Below are positions 51,541-62,498 of a stretch of 64,000 bases of DNA, piece after piece. The position numbers and the translations under genes are program-made. This DNA comes from Luscinia megarhynchos. Lineage: Eukaryota; Chordata; Aves; Passeriformes; Turdidae. The notes under the pieces are model-generated. The model was not told the DNA's origin and did not search any database. It saw nothing but the letters and a program-made list of their open reading frames with translations. Numbering within the stretch: the first letter of the stretch is position 1; the number at the start of each line of letters is the position of its first letter. The stretch is from positions 58,943,352-59,007,351 of the forward strand of contig JAPFBE010000003.1 of NCBI GenBank assembly GCA_034336665.1, in the 5' to 3' direction.

Positions 51541-54146
51541 ACTGTGATGGGGAGCAGAATCATGGCATGGGCCACATCCAGCTCATGGAATTGATAAAGC
51601 CACCTTGTCTTCTCATTTCACATGAATTTCTATTATTTTGCATAAAGCAGAAGAGCCAACACAATCTGGGTGCTGAGAACTGCTTGAAAGAACCTAGTGG
51701 TTAAAAGGTTTTCCAAGACAGGAAACAGGGATTTATTTGGATTTCTTGATGCAGAGGCATGAACTGAACATAGATGAGTACCATAAAATGTAAGCTATGG
51801 ATTAACTCCATTTCTAGTAGCTTATAATATTCTGCCTTAGTGTCTGAGTAGCGGGGCACATACTAAAAAAAACCCAAAAAGATACAGTTACCCCAAATCT
51901 CATTGCATCAAAGGCTTTCTGTAAATCTAGAATATTTTCAAAATAAAAGCTGAACAAAACCTGTAAACTGAATGAAGCAGTACAAATTATGCACATTAAG
52001 ATAAAGAAGAGTCTCAGGAGCAGAAATCTCTGTAATTTACCAGGTAAATCTTAAGAAAATTCATTAACTGTTTTATGGAACTTGGTAAATTTGTACTAGG
52101 AGTCAGGAAGGTTTTTTTAAAAGTAGGGACAGATAAACCATTGGAACAACTTTTAAGCACATAACAGAGAATCAGTCTTGTAAGTCCTTAAATAAATACT
52201 ACATTTCTTCAGAGGAAGGTAGTTTCTAATTTAGGCAGACCATAAAATCTAAACATAGGACTCTTGCTGTCAAGTTGTATTGGAATTCAGAATAGCTGAT
52301 CATAATGGTTCAGTCAGTTTGTTAAAATGAATTTGATTCAGCAATGAAAAAGCAAAGGAGTTTCCTCTTGCAGCTTCCAGACCCACATAATTCCCTGATG
52401 GAAGGTTTTTCTGAAATAGCAAGGAAATTACCAGTGCAAATTATATTGTGACAACAAAAAATTAAACAAAAACTCTAAACCCTCCATTTACTGTTATGAA
52501 GTAATAAAATCTTTTTTTGCTGCAGCAGCACAAAGATAGTTTGGTTTGTGTAAATTGTAACTGGAGGAACTATTTGAGTTTGAAAACCTTTATCAAAGGA
52601 TTACTCTAACAAGTAGATAGAAAAGATGCCCAACTATCAGTTCCTAACTCTCAATAAACCTGAAGCTGTTTTCTCAGTCTACCACCAGTTTATTTCATTA
52701 TAATGCCTTTAAAGAGATGTCATAACAGCCCTTTGCTCTCAAACTTACAGTTTGGGCAGAGTATGTGTGCATGGAGATACTGGAAGCTTTCCAACAGGGT
52801 AAGAACTGCTTTTTCCAGACATCCTGCTAACATCCATTTGTGGATGGATGTAACTTCTTATCATCTCCATTGCAGGGCATGGCTGTCAAAGACACTTCCT
52901 GGGCCACTGCTCATATAGATTTGTTTGTTCTGTTCAGAAAGATAGTGGAGGAAAAATTCAGATATTCCTCCATTAAAAGGGCCGGAATAGTTAATGTCTG
53001 AAATAGTTTGTAGACAGCATTTCAAATAAGAGATTGAAAGGCTGGATAAGGGGAAGCACTTTGAAGACTGTGATCGAGTTTCATCTTTGAAAAAGAAAGC
53101 AAAAAAGCGTAATGGAAGAGGTTACTCAAGGTGAACTGCCATCACAGCCCCAGAATGTGAAAGTAGCAGGTTAATAAGAAGTTCTTTTTCATTGGATACA
53201 GAAACATAGCAACACAGTTAGACTGAATTTCAACTCGCTGGGGACAATGGTAACTTCCCCTCCCACTCAGCCTTTGGGTTCACTGCTTCAAAAAGACCAC
53301 CTACAAGTGTGAGCCCCATTAGAGTACAATACCAGGGTCTGACTACAGCAAAGACATTTCCTTTAAAATATATATATCTGCATGTATACATTGCCCATTC
53401 TGCAGATATTCAGCCCCAGCCCTAATATCTACCAAAGGAGGCTGGGGTGAGGGATTTCTTGGAGAGAGAGGTATATTTAATTTTTAAAGAAGTCCAATGG
53501 CACAGCCACATACCACCTGCAATGCAGTACCATTATGTAGGTATGGAAAAGCCTTCCCAAGGAATTTTCCCAGAAATTTTTACCAAAAAAAAAAAGGCTA
53601 AGCCAGAAAATATTGCCAAGATCTCCAGCACTTCCTATGAACATCAGCTAGCTAGCAGTATGAGGGATTTGATTAATTCTTTGAGCCAAAGACAAATACG
53701 GAGTGTCCCACAGGGGAAAGCTAACATTGCAACAAAAACCTTCAGGTGACTCATTATGAAGTTTCCATGCTGCAAAGGTGATGGAAAAATATCATGGAAG
53801 AAAATTCCTCAGGAGACCTTTAACTTGGCCTAAGACACACTTGCAAATGCCTCAACCATGTTTTCTTCTCTACGTGGCTCATGTAATTCATATTGCTCAC
53901 CCTTCTTTCACATTAGAAGTACCTCAGTCATGCAGCTGACTTTTAAAAAGCATTAAAATGTTGTCCAAATTAAATTTCACTGGACTAGCGGGACAAAGAA
54001 AAGCAGGAAACTAAAGGTAATGTTGGAGTAGTGTTCCCCACTCCTGTAACAGAAGTTACCATGGAAAAATAGGCAAAAAGCAAAGACACTATATCATATC
54101 ACAAAAGATGTGGAGAGATCAAATACACTTCAGTGTTTTTTCAAGC

Positions 54147-54152
54147 TTTATT
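54147..54152 (-). terminator. Candidate polyadenylation signal
   Basis: AATAAA on the minus strand in GAAATAAAGCTTG. If the exon-like block at 54721-54746 is real, this would end a terminal exon of about 600 nt. A consensus hexamer alone is weak evidence in AT-rich DNA. Confidence 0.2.
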
Positions 54153-54274
54153 TCTTTCTTTCATGTGTTGTATTTTTCTAAGAACTTATTTAAAAGATAC
54201 TGTCTACAATGCACATTTTTCTTCTTGAGTGTCTGCTGTTGAGTACAACAGTAAAATAATTTCACAAAACTTCC

Positions 54275-54328
54275 ACAAAAAAACCAAAAAAACCCCAAAC
54301 AAACCAAAAAACAGATAAACAAAACCCC
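54275..54328. repeat. A/C-rich low-complexity tract
   Basis: Repeated AAAAAACC and AAACCCC words, similar to the tract at 4454-4498. Confidence 0.8.
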
Positions 54329-54720
54329 AGCAACATTTCTCCTTCCCTTCCCAAAAGAAAACTCTACCTGCTTTTTTAGGTTGTCTGTGAAAGTTTTTTC
54401 TAGGTATAGACCAGCAAGTAAACACAGCTATTACTGCAGTTTCTGCAGTCACTTATGTCTTCTTTTCCAGGGATCATGAAGACTGGGATAATTACATTCT
54501 CCAAGAGGCAAAACAATTTATGAAAAAAAATTATATATATTCTTATTAAAATTTTAATAGGACTTTCATAATCAGCTGTTTCAAATGTGTATGCATGAAT
54601 AATGACACCTAGAAACCAGACTCTGCAGATTGCTCATGAAGAGGTTGTGCAGCTGAAGTCAGGCTAAGAAAAGAACCACAATAAAGAGCAGTTTCTTGGA
54701 GCTTTTATGAGGTCATTGGC

Positions 54721-54746
54721 CTAGGCCAGATAAAAGTGAAAATACC
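54721..54746 (-). other. Putative terminal exon of an EPSTI1-region transcript (frame to stop)
   Basis: Minus-strand acceptor CTTGTTGCAG precedes GG TAT TTT CAC.. and reaches TAG after seven codons (YFHFYLA). Its phase fits the donor of the exon-like block at 56216-56248. The evidence is only splice consensus and phase agreement, so chance is quite possible. Confidence 0.15.
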
Positions 54747-54956
54747 CTGCAACAAGAGGGAGAAAACAGAATTAAAATTTATCTTTTACAGAAAAACAAA
54801 ATTCAAAGTCAACTACTCAGGGATTAAGTCCACTAGAAAATAAGGTCTTCCTTTTCTTCCAACAGGTTTTAGCTTTTAATTATGTAAAGCCTTCATGAAG
54901 GGATTTCTATCTTTTTGTAAATTAAATTCACAAAATGCACTAATTATCTGCAGACA

Positions 54957-55000
54957 TATTAATAACTCTTTGAACAATGTATTAACAACTCTTTGAAGTA
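54957..55000. repeat. 23-bp tandem duplication
   Basis: TATTAATAACTCTTTGAACA ATG followed by TATTAACAACTCTTTGAAG: two copies with a single clear mismatch over the first 18 bases. Confidence 0.75.
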
Positions 55001-55474
55001 GGCTGAAAAAATACACCCATCCATACGTCTTGCACAGTTCATATGTAAATACATTATTGGTATTGCAAATATGGTGAAAAACAACTAAGGATCCAATGTA
55101 TTGAACTCCTTCAGCTGTCCACAGGTTATAAAACCTAGTAGAACTGTGGACTGCAAAAAATAGGCATTTCTGCCCCTCCAGGGAATTGCCTTTATCTACA
55201 CATTGTCACTTCTTTAGTGAATTCGAGTAAATTTTTAATAACTATTTTACTTCTCATAAAACTGAAAAGACAACTTATGGGAAGCCAACAATATTATTTA
55301 GATACCATTCTTCAGAATAAATCCCTGCTGCAAAAATATTAACATAACTGTTGGAGTAGCAAATGATGAAGAAAGTCACATTAGAATATCTAGATTAGTG
55401 GGAGAAGGGCTGGAAGCAAGAGGCTTTTAAAAGTTTGATTATTTTAAATTCCTTTTTATAAAAGGCCAGCTCTC

Positions 55475-55507
55475 AAAAAAAAAAAAAAAACCCCAAAAAA
55501 AACCCCC
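55475..55507. repeat. Poly(A)/CCCC low-complexity tract
   Basis: About 16 A, CCCC, eight A, CCCCC. No attached element. Confidence 0.85.
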
Positions 55508-56215
55508 AAGAGTTATGTCAAAGCAATCTCCTAAAGAAATAGTAATCTCTGTCAGTACCTGAACTTGTTTCAAAACTCTCCAAGCCTAGAAGTAAAGGCT
55601 CTGCAGGCACACTTGTGTCAGAACTGAGAATTAGAGTAGGGAACCCCTTTCAGAAAGGAGCACAGGTGCAGTGAGCCGTAGGAAAAGGATGTTTTAAAAC
55701 AGAGGGCCTGATTTCTCTGATTCAATAGTGGTGTTTTACTGACAACCTCCACTGATATGCATGGCCTCCCTGTTTGTTCATGAAAAATAACTGGAAGAAC
55801 AGAGCCCCAGTATGCCCAGAGTAACCCCTTTCACTTGAGAACACTGAAAGTTTACTGAGTCACCTCCTGCACTTCCAGCTACATTCCTGAGATGTTCACA
55901 GGTTTATCCAGGCAGTCTATGATTCAGAGAACATGGCTGTGGTGAAGTTTTAGCCTAAATATAAAGGCAGTCCCAGAAGATGCCTTCAATGCCATCATCA
56001 ATTCTTCTTACTTGCAATACACATCCCGTGATTCTTTACAAAAATCATGTTTCAGATTAGGTATGTGCCATTGCATGGCCAAACACAGAGTTGGAATGCA
56101 TTCATGTTAAGATCCTTTCTCATATTGTTTCAAAATTAAACTACATAAGTTGTCATAATGAAATGTCAAATTCAAAGTCAAATTAATACTGTCCTAAAAA
56201 GAACATTATTCTTAC

Positions 56216-56248
56216 CTTGCTCTTTCTTTATTACAAGTAGATTGACTC
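56216..56248 (-). other. Putative 33-nt micro-exon downstream of EPSTI1
   Basis: The minus strand has a pyrimidine-containing acceptor (TCTTTTATCCAG) and a very good donor (GCAAG|GTAAGA) enclosing 33 nt. Entering with one carried base, it reads G-VNLLVIKKEQ and carries one base out, compatible with the block at 60209-60395 upstream and 54721-54746 downstream. It also contains an AATAAA. No homology is known to me. Confidence 0.2.
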
Positions 56249-57976
56249 CTGGATAAAAGAAAAAAAATGCATTAGTACAGTAAAATGTGCAATACAATTA
56301 CTTATTTATGCAAGGAATTATGATTATCTAGTTGTGTGGAGATTTCTTGATTATTTGAAGCTCTTTTGAAACTCCACTTAAAATAACAAACAAACCCTTC
56401 TGCAAGATTCCAGTCATAGCAAGAAACATCTTTGATTAGAACTCTAAATAAATAGCAGGATGTACTGACTCAAGAGATAAACATATCTTGCTTCTGTTTG
56501 GAAAAAAAAAATCTAGAAGTATTTCAAAAAGCTTCAGACACTTCAATCCTTAACCTCACACAATTTGAAAGAGTGAGAAGTTTCTTCTGTTCCTGCCCAG
56601 ATTGCCACTATTCTCATTTAGGATGAGATTCTCAAAGCAAAGAATGATTAAGCTCAAGATCAAGGCAGGTGAAACACATCTGCAAATGATGTTTGACAGC
56701 CTTGCCAGAGGTAAATCACTAAACTGAGCTATAGCCTGCCTGAACCTACTCATCTGAGGTCCCTTTATTGATGCTGCTACTTCTGCTAAGAAGTTTCTAT
56801 ATTTTTTGTCAGGAAGGACAAGCATGTTACTCTCAGTAAAAAGAAAAAACCCAACAAACAAGAAAACAGCCAGTTTTAGGAAACAAATCAGACTGTACAT
56901 AGGCCTACCAAGTAAAGCTAAGTTAGAAAATCACATTATTCATTTAAACAAATGTAACCATTGCAAACTGCATTCTGGAACCTTCTTATACAAATATTAT
57001 TTTCTCAATATTCCCATGTTAAGTAAAAGCTTTTCTTTTGTTTCTGGAAACCAGCATTTTTAGTGCAACTTGATCCTTCTGAAAATATATTAAAGACGGA
57101 TTGTTTACAGAAACCTGTGGCATGCATGCTGGCCTTGTGACTTCAGGGGCCTTTGAGCTGTGGCTCTTTTTGCTGTGCAACAGTAAACTTCATGACTTGT
57201 TCCCTCTTCAACTGGTCACAAATAGCATAAATCAAGTGCTGGTTGAGACTGAAAAGAAACTTTCCCATGGGTCATGCTGCAAGAACTAAACAAAATGCAA
57301 ACCCACAAACCATGTTTATTTAAAATAGCTTTATCCGTAAATCATGTTTCCTCAAAACAAATTTATCCAGCATCTTATTGAGTTCCTGCTCTGCACATGG
57401 GAAAGGAAGAGAATGGGGTTTCCTGTCCCACTGCACCTGTATATTCAGGGCATAGTTGCTTTCCACAGCAAATATCTAGAATTATGCACCCACTGAAAGA
57501 GTAGAGTCAGCATTTGAGGGAGCATTTCTCATTCTTATGCATCACTCTGGATATAATGGAGACATGAGACAGGAAGATGTGATATGTCACCTTGGCTTCT
57601 GGATTCTGGGTTTGCTATGGCTCAGAGAGTTTCAGCAAGACAACTAGTATTTCATTAAAGAAGGGTAGACCTATAAATTTCATATGTTCCCAATGTGACC
57701 TCTCCCCATTTACAGAATAAACAAAAGAGTACTTGACAGTGCTCCATTTTAATGCAAAAAATTAACAAGATCTCTGTTACAGGCTTGCCATGCACTAGCT
57801 TTTGGTCTCTGCAAATCCCCACATACTTGGATATGGCAAATCTCACAAGGCAGTGAATAACAAAATGTGCAACTGTTTTAGAGTTATTCTTTTGTAACAA
57901 CAGAAGTGTTTTACTAGTCACTAGTGCCATAACAGTGAACAAATACTGTCTCAGTTCTACATCCCGGCTGAGTAAT
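56249..57976. other. Intergenic or intronic DNA
   Basis: No firm exon. A minus-strand frame at 56556-56900 includes a protein-like stretch (LPDKKYRNFLAEVAASIKGP) but lacks a clean donor and any family match. Confidence 0.5.
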
Positions 57977-58169
57977 GATTAAATTAGGAAGAAATTCTTT
58001 ACTGTGAGGGTGGTGTGGATGCCCCATCCCTGGAAGTGCTGAAGGCCAAGCTGCCTGGAGCTTTGAGCAGCCTGGCCTCATGGAAGCTGTCCCTGCCCAT
58101 GGCAGGGGGCTTGGAACTAGATGATCTTTACTGTACCTTCCAACCCAAACCATTCTGTGATTCCATGAT
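57977..58169 (+). mobile_element. CR1 LINE 3' end
   Basis: About 190 bp in plus orientation: ATTAGGAAGAAATTCTTTAC, TGTGAGGGTGG, GATGCCCCATCCCTGGAAGT, GAGCAGCCTGGCCTCATGGA, TGTCCCTGCCCATGGCAGGG, GGAACTAGATGATCTTTA and the tail CCAACCCAAACCATTCTGTG ATTCCATGAT. Little diverged, so relatively young. Confidence 0.95.
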
Positions 58170-59577
58170 ATGATTTTATTCATTAATCTTCGGTATTGAA
58201 AGGAGAACAGTTATTTTCTTATCTTCCTGTCCTAGAAGGTTTATCCTTATGTCAAAGGCAGTGCAAAAGGCATTAATGCTTTCTTAACAGCATACAGCAA
58301 GACTCAGGGCTTTCTCAAGGGTGCAGTATCTCAGAGATAGAAGTGGAACTTCATTATGTTGTTTTCCCATTAAAAAAAGGAAACTACATAGCCACTCAGA
58401 GAGTGCTCTGGCATTTATAATAAAAAAGGCAGAAAAAATTACATTAGTGAAGATCTTTCTTGATATAAAAGCTTATAAATATTCCTAATAAAACACAAAA
58501 TGTCTTGAGGGCATTTGAATTAATGAAAACTCATTTCCTATTGCTTAGGGGACAATGCAACTGCTCTCCTGCCCTCTGCCCAGACATACAGAATATAGTC
58601 AGCCTCCTCCCCTTTTCTCCATGTCTTCTGTGATATCCATGTCCCTTCCTGAATCCCCTAGCCCCCAGGAAATCAGGGCAGAGCTGCAGCTGCTCTGGAG
58701 CTGTGCCCAGGCTGATCTGCCAGAGGGCTGCAGTCAAACAATGCAGAGAATGCACCACCCCTCAGAGTGGGCACTGTTTTAGGCTGTCTCCTATGCTAGT
58801 CACTGCTTTTCACAAAACACAGAAATTTAATTATCTCTGAGACTTATAATCCCTTTCAAATTTAGCTAAGATTGGCCAGCAGCTGGAAAACCTTATTACA
58901 TGCAGACAGACAGCGTGATTGTACAAACTTCATTTCTTTAGGAAACCAGGCTAATAGAACTTACAGTGAAAAATAGAGTAGGTACAACACCAATAGAGCA
59001 CAACATTCAGTTTCTGTAAAGTGTGAAGTCTGTGTGACTGTAAAGAGTTCAAACAGGAAAAAAAAAAAACAAGAGGGAAAGAGAACAAATATTTCCTCTT
59101 CGGTGCCACTGCACAGATAGAATAGGCTCAAAATTTACCTTCAGGTCTTTACTTTTGGAACCTTTCTAACTTCTTTTAATCCTAGTGTATAGTCTGACCT
59201 GTTTCAGTTAACTCCCTTGTAATGTAAAATGCCAGGCTGCAGACTTGTAAGCCCTGCCTGGAGTTCAGCTCTTTTTGTTTAAAATCCCAAAGGAAAGGAG
59301 AAGAACCTTGGTATAATCAAAGACACTAAGATTGCTGCCTCCAGCCTATCTTTTGAGAGATTATTTTTCTTCCTTCTACTTGTTACCAAAACTCATTTTT
59401 TAATTCCTATCCATTATGACATATTCTTTCATAGTTTAATCTGCTCTGTTTAGTCTTCAAATCTCATATTATAACACAAAGGAAAATAGATCTAGCATTA
59501 CCCAGCAGAAGGCAAGTAACTTGGGAGTCATTAAGTAAATAACAGACTAGGAGATTTATCACTTCTATACATAGGGG

Positions 59578-59583
59578 TTTATT
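59578..59583 (-). terminator. Candidate EPSTI1 polyadenylation signal
   Basis: AATAAA on the minus strand, the first I noticed downstream of the EPSTI1 stop at 60469, about 890 nt away. It would give an unspliced 3'UTR if the donor at 60458 is not used. Confidence 0.25.
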
Positions 59584-60039
59584 GCATTTGTGCTGATGCA
59601 TTCTTTGAATATATATATATAGAAAAAAAAACCCCTCACATGGATTGGCTGCATTCATCACAGAGTCATCTGTTGTTAAAACTGTGCCTGGGCTGAGCAC
59701 ACTCATTTGGTGGTACAACACCCACCCTGTGAAAGAGGGCATGTGCATCTGGCTAAAGGCAAACCCCTGCTGCCTCTTTCATCCACAGAGTTTCAACCTA
59801 ATGGAAAATTCCATTATGGGGAACACATATAATTTCATTTTTTTACACTGAAAAGTGCAATTCTAAACAACAGTCACATTATTGTCTCATTAGGACATTT
59901 GAAAAAATGAATGGATGTTTAATAGATTATGGTCACAATATTTTCAAAGAATCCTTGAAAATACTGATTTTAAATCAAATGCAGTTGAGCTTTCTTTGTC
60001 ATAATTTTATAGAGGTGAAAATGAATAGGATATATGGAA

Positions 60040-60078
60040 ATACATATATATATATAAAATAGATACAGATATAGATAT
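60040..60078. repeat. TA and GATA-like microsatellite
   Basis: (TA)n followed by ATAGATACAGATATAGATAT. Confidence 0.8.
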
Positions 60079-60208
60079 GGGATTTTCTCCCTCCAACTTC
60101 AGTATCTTATTAAAATATATTTACAGCATATCCAAGCATCTTTCATTTAAAGTCATTAAAAACACCCCTAATGATTTCCATATCCTTTTTGTGAACTTAA
60201 GGAAGTAC

Positions 60209-60395
60209 CTTGGATGTAGCTCCTTGCATTGAGCACCTTGCATGCAAGTTCTGCTCGAAGAGCAGTTGCTCCTCCCTCCTCCCATTTGAAAAGCTTATAT
60301 TTTAGACAGAATTTCTTCTTGAAAGGTGTTGAGGACAGCCAGCCAGGGCTGTAAGTTCTGTCAGGCAGGCTAAACACCCACAGGCACAATAATAT
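60209..60395 (-). other. Putative 187-nt alternative 3' exon of EPSTI1 (open in one frame)
   Basis: The minus strand has acceptor GAATTTTTTTCCAG and donor ATCCAAG|GTACTT. One frame is open throughout, beginning with a hydrophobic ILLCLWVFS, then a SPGWLSST motif and a KKK-rich segment, ending SYIQ with one base carried out. From memory, the longer human EPSTI1 isoform has LLVFS followed later by a P-x-W-x-SST motif just after the homologous exon, so a remnant of that isoform is conceivable. However, the upstream coding frame does not lead into this frame (stop at 60469-60471), so it would be 3'UTR unless a frameshift or internal start is used. Confidence 0.3.
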
Positions 60396-60458
60396 CTGGA
60401 AAAAAATTCAATGTTTAAGCAATCTAATTGCTTCCACATTCTGTACCAAAAAACTTAC

Positions 60459-60556
60459 CAAGGTGCCATTATTGAGATAGTCCTGTATATTCAGGGTGGT
60501 AGATGTCATTAGGCTGTGTTTTGTTCTGGAGTCGGTCCAGGAAAGCATTATTTACC
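60459..60556 (-). CDS. EPSTI1: EPSTI1 exon with C-terminal codons and stop
   Basis: EPSTI1 is an interferon-inducible coiled-coil protein first found as induced in breast epithelium-stroma co-culture and later linked to macrophage activation. The minus strand has acceptor TTGTACTTTCAG, then G completing an Arg codon from the previous exon, then VNNAFLDRLQNKTQP. The human protein reads RRVNNAFLDRLQGKSQP at this point, which identifies the gene. After NDIYHPEYTGLSQ a TAA follows (60469-60471). The exon continues 10 nt to a consensus donor (CTTG|GTAAGT at 60458). Human exons of this position run on in frame to a donor after about the same length, so the bird frame may have shifted near the end. 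Either this is the true bird C-terminus, or an indel or assembly error altered it. Confidence 0.92.
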
Positions 60557-61113
60557 CTGAAAGTACAATAAAAAATTAATAATGACTGAGGCAGCTGAGA
60601 AGTTCATGAACTATTGAAATTTAACATTCTGTGAGTGGCTTTCCCTTCCCATCTGTTCAGTGCCCATCTTCCTGTGTTTTTTAAGCCTGTGCTGCATAAC
60701 CATGGATGGGCATGAGATCAGGTGGATTTAATTTTCAATTCATCATCCTTATCCTGGGATCAGCCTGTTGTGATTAAAAAGGCACACCTCGGCTTCTGTA
60801 TAATGCACCAAAATTCTCCATAGAAGATGACCTGTGCACCACCATCCATCTTTCTAGGGAGGTTACCTATTTTGACAATTCACTTTGGGTAATCTTTCAG
60901 CCTTCAGTGCACAAGGAAAGTTTCTAGAAGTACTGATTTCCTAATAAAATGGAAAAATCCACTTAGGCTTATTACTAATAGAGAAAATTTATGCAGCTGA
61001 CAACTTTCTCTACCATCCAGCTCTGAAATTCTAGCATTTTCCTGAACTGCTCTATCAATCTGGAAAGCATGGACAAATACAGTTTTCCCCAATCTGTTTT
61101 AAATATTTTCACA
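60557..61113 (-). other. EPSTI1: EPSTI1 intron (3' part), no exon seen
   Basis: Sequence between the RRVNNAF exon and the intronic CR1. No splice-bounded open block recognised. Confidence 0.7.
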
Positions 61114-61494
61114 TTGGGATTGTTTGGCATGGAGAAGAGAAGCCTCTGGGGTGCCCTCACAGCAACCTTTCAGCACCTAAAGTGGGTACAAGAGAGATGG
61201 AGGGGGATTTTTACAAGGGCGTGTGGTAAGGGGCAAAGGAGAATGGCTTGGGACTGAAAGGGAGTAGATTTAGATTGGATATTAGGAAGAAATTCTTCAC
61301 TATGAGGGTGCTGAGGCACTGGCACAGGTGGTCCAGAGAAGCTGTGGATACCCCATCCCTGCCAGTGTTCCAGGCCAGGCTGGATGGGGCTCTGAGCAAC
61401 CTGGTCTAGTGGAAGGTGTCCCTGCCCATGGCAGGGCTTGGAACTAGATGTCCTTTAAAGTCCCTTTCAACCCAGATCATTCTATGATTCTTTG
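61114..61494 (+). mobile_element. CR1 LINE 3' part inside EPSTI1 intron, antisense to gene
   Basis: About 380 bp in plus orientation: TTGGGATTGTTTGGCATGGA, GAAGAGAAGCCTCTGGGGTG, AGATTTAGATTGGATATTAG, GAAGAAATTCTTCACTATGA, GGGTGCTGAGGCACTGGCAC, CTGCCCATGGCAGG, CTAGATGTCCTTTAAAGTCC and the tail CATTCTATGATTCTTT. The best-preserved CR1 body in the window. Inserted opposite to EPSTI1 transcription, so its poly-adenylation-like end does not oppose the gene. Confidence 0.95.
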
Positions 61495-62381
61495 GAAAAG
61501 TGTTTCTTTTTCCTTTTGGTTACTGCTTAGGACTGACACACATGCTTAGACATAAAAAGCAAAATACTGGGTTATTTCTGTCTAGGGATATGAGATAGAC
61601 TGAATCAAAAATCCTTCATTAACTTCTATGGGTAATTATTTCAATGTCTTTGCTAGAGAAAAAAAAGAAATGAAAGCAGTTTGAAGAGTGGTTGCCTACA
61701 GAAGTATTTTTAAAATATATTTACACAATGATTAAAAAAAAAAGGAAACGAATGGTGTTTTTACTTTTGATCCTGAGCATTGTTTCTTTTTACCAGCAGA
61801 AAACAAAGCTGAGAATAAAGCTGTGTTTCAGGACAATGAGAAGTCAGTTAAGTGACAGAAGTGGAAGATGAGAACTGTTGAGCACAGCAGTGGGGCACAG
61901 CCTGGGGGTGAAAAGAATGCAGCTGCAGAAGGTGTTGCTGCACTGCAGGTTCCATCTGAATCGACACCAAATCCCAGGTTTAGCTCTGTCTGCTAACTTC
62001 AGAGACAGTCAACCCCAAGATGGGGCATGGACAAAGTAGAACATTCTAAAATAAATATAGCTATTAAAATAAAAATATATAAATACCTAGGCTCACATAA
62101 AGATACACAGATAAAGTGTGTAGCTGAAGCTACTGCACTAGTAGTCATCCATGAAACAATTAATAATTTCTACTCTCTACTGTATCCTATGCTGATAGGA
62201 TAAATAAAGAGAGAAAGGCACTCTGGGTCATACTGCATAGAGTGAGCAGTTATAATGTTGGATATTAGTGGCTCATTTAAAAGCAAGGCTAAACCAGAGA
62301 TGAGCATGAGTGCCTGCAATTTTGAGACCCTTTCCAGGTGAGAATTCAATTTGAGTATATTCTGCATTTTTTGCATCATAC
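61495..62381 (-). other. EPSTI1: EPSTI1 intron (5' part), no exon seen
   Basis: AT-rich intronic sequence without recognised features. It begins at the donor AGAGGAG|GTATGA of the upstream exon. Confidence 0.7.
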
Positions 62382-62455
62382 CTCCTCTGTTCATTTTTAA
62401 GTTCTCTTGTCCTGGTTTCCTCTTCCTGCTTTTGTTTAAATGCCATTAATTCAGC
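62382..62455 (-). CDS. EPSTI1: EPSTI1 coiled-coil exon (25 residues)
   Basis: The minus strand has acceptor TTATCATTGCCAG, 74 nt, and donor AGAGGAG|GTATGA. Reads AELMAFKQKQEEE then TRTRELKNEQR with AG carried out, joining the next exon's G to give the second Arg of RRVNNAF. The human counterpart is SELLELKRQQQEQ..TEHRR, also exactly 25 residues, with the same charged, K/E/Q-rich coiled-coil character. Phase, length and position all agree, so this is the penultimate coding exon as seen here. Earlier exons (for instance the one encoding the KLQKMKDEQ-like segment) were not found up to 64000 and must lie further right. Confidence 0.92.
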
Positions 62456-62473
62456 CTGGCAATGATAAAAGTG

Positions 62474-62498
62474 AAAAACAAACAAATAAACAAACAAA
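62474..62498. repeat. (AAAC)n simple repeat
   Basis: ACAAACAAATAAACAAACAAA. On the minus strand it forms the T-rich stretch upstream of the EPSTI1 splice acceptor at 62456. Confidence 0.85.

Larger units (their letters stand above)
51541..54720. other. Intergenic DNA / possible far 3' flank of EPSTI1
   Basis: No recognised exon. A plus-strand 100-codon frame at 53447-53749 looks superficially protein-like but has a K run from an A tract and no splice or family support. An A/C-rich low-complexity tract lies at 54275-54328. Confidence 0.5.
54747..56215. other. Intergenic or intronic DNA, AT-rich
   Basis: No recognised exon. It holds a 23-bp tandem duplication at 54957-55000 and an A/C low-complexity tract at 55475-55507. 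Confidence 0.55.
58170..60208. other. 3' flank or intron of EPSTI1-region transcript
   Basis: No recognised exon. Holds short TA microsatellites at about 59608-59621 and 60040-60056, the latter followed by a (GATA)-like run to 60078. Candidate minus-strand poly(A) signal at 59578-59583. Confidence 0.5.

Noticed and set aside
53447..53749. 100-codon plus-strand frame with K-rich centre, considered as FAM216B
   Set aside because: No resemblance to the FAM216 core; the K run comes from a poly(A) stretch.
56705..56840. Protein-like minus-strand stretch LPDKKYRNFLAEVAASIKGP as an extra EPSTI1-region exon
   Set aside because: No clean donor follows in frame, and it matches no family I know.
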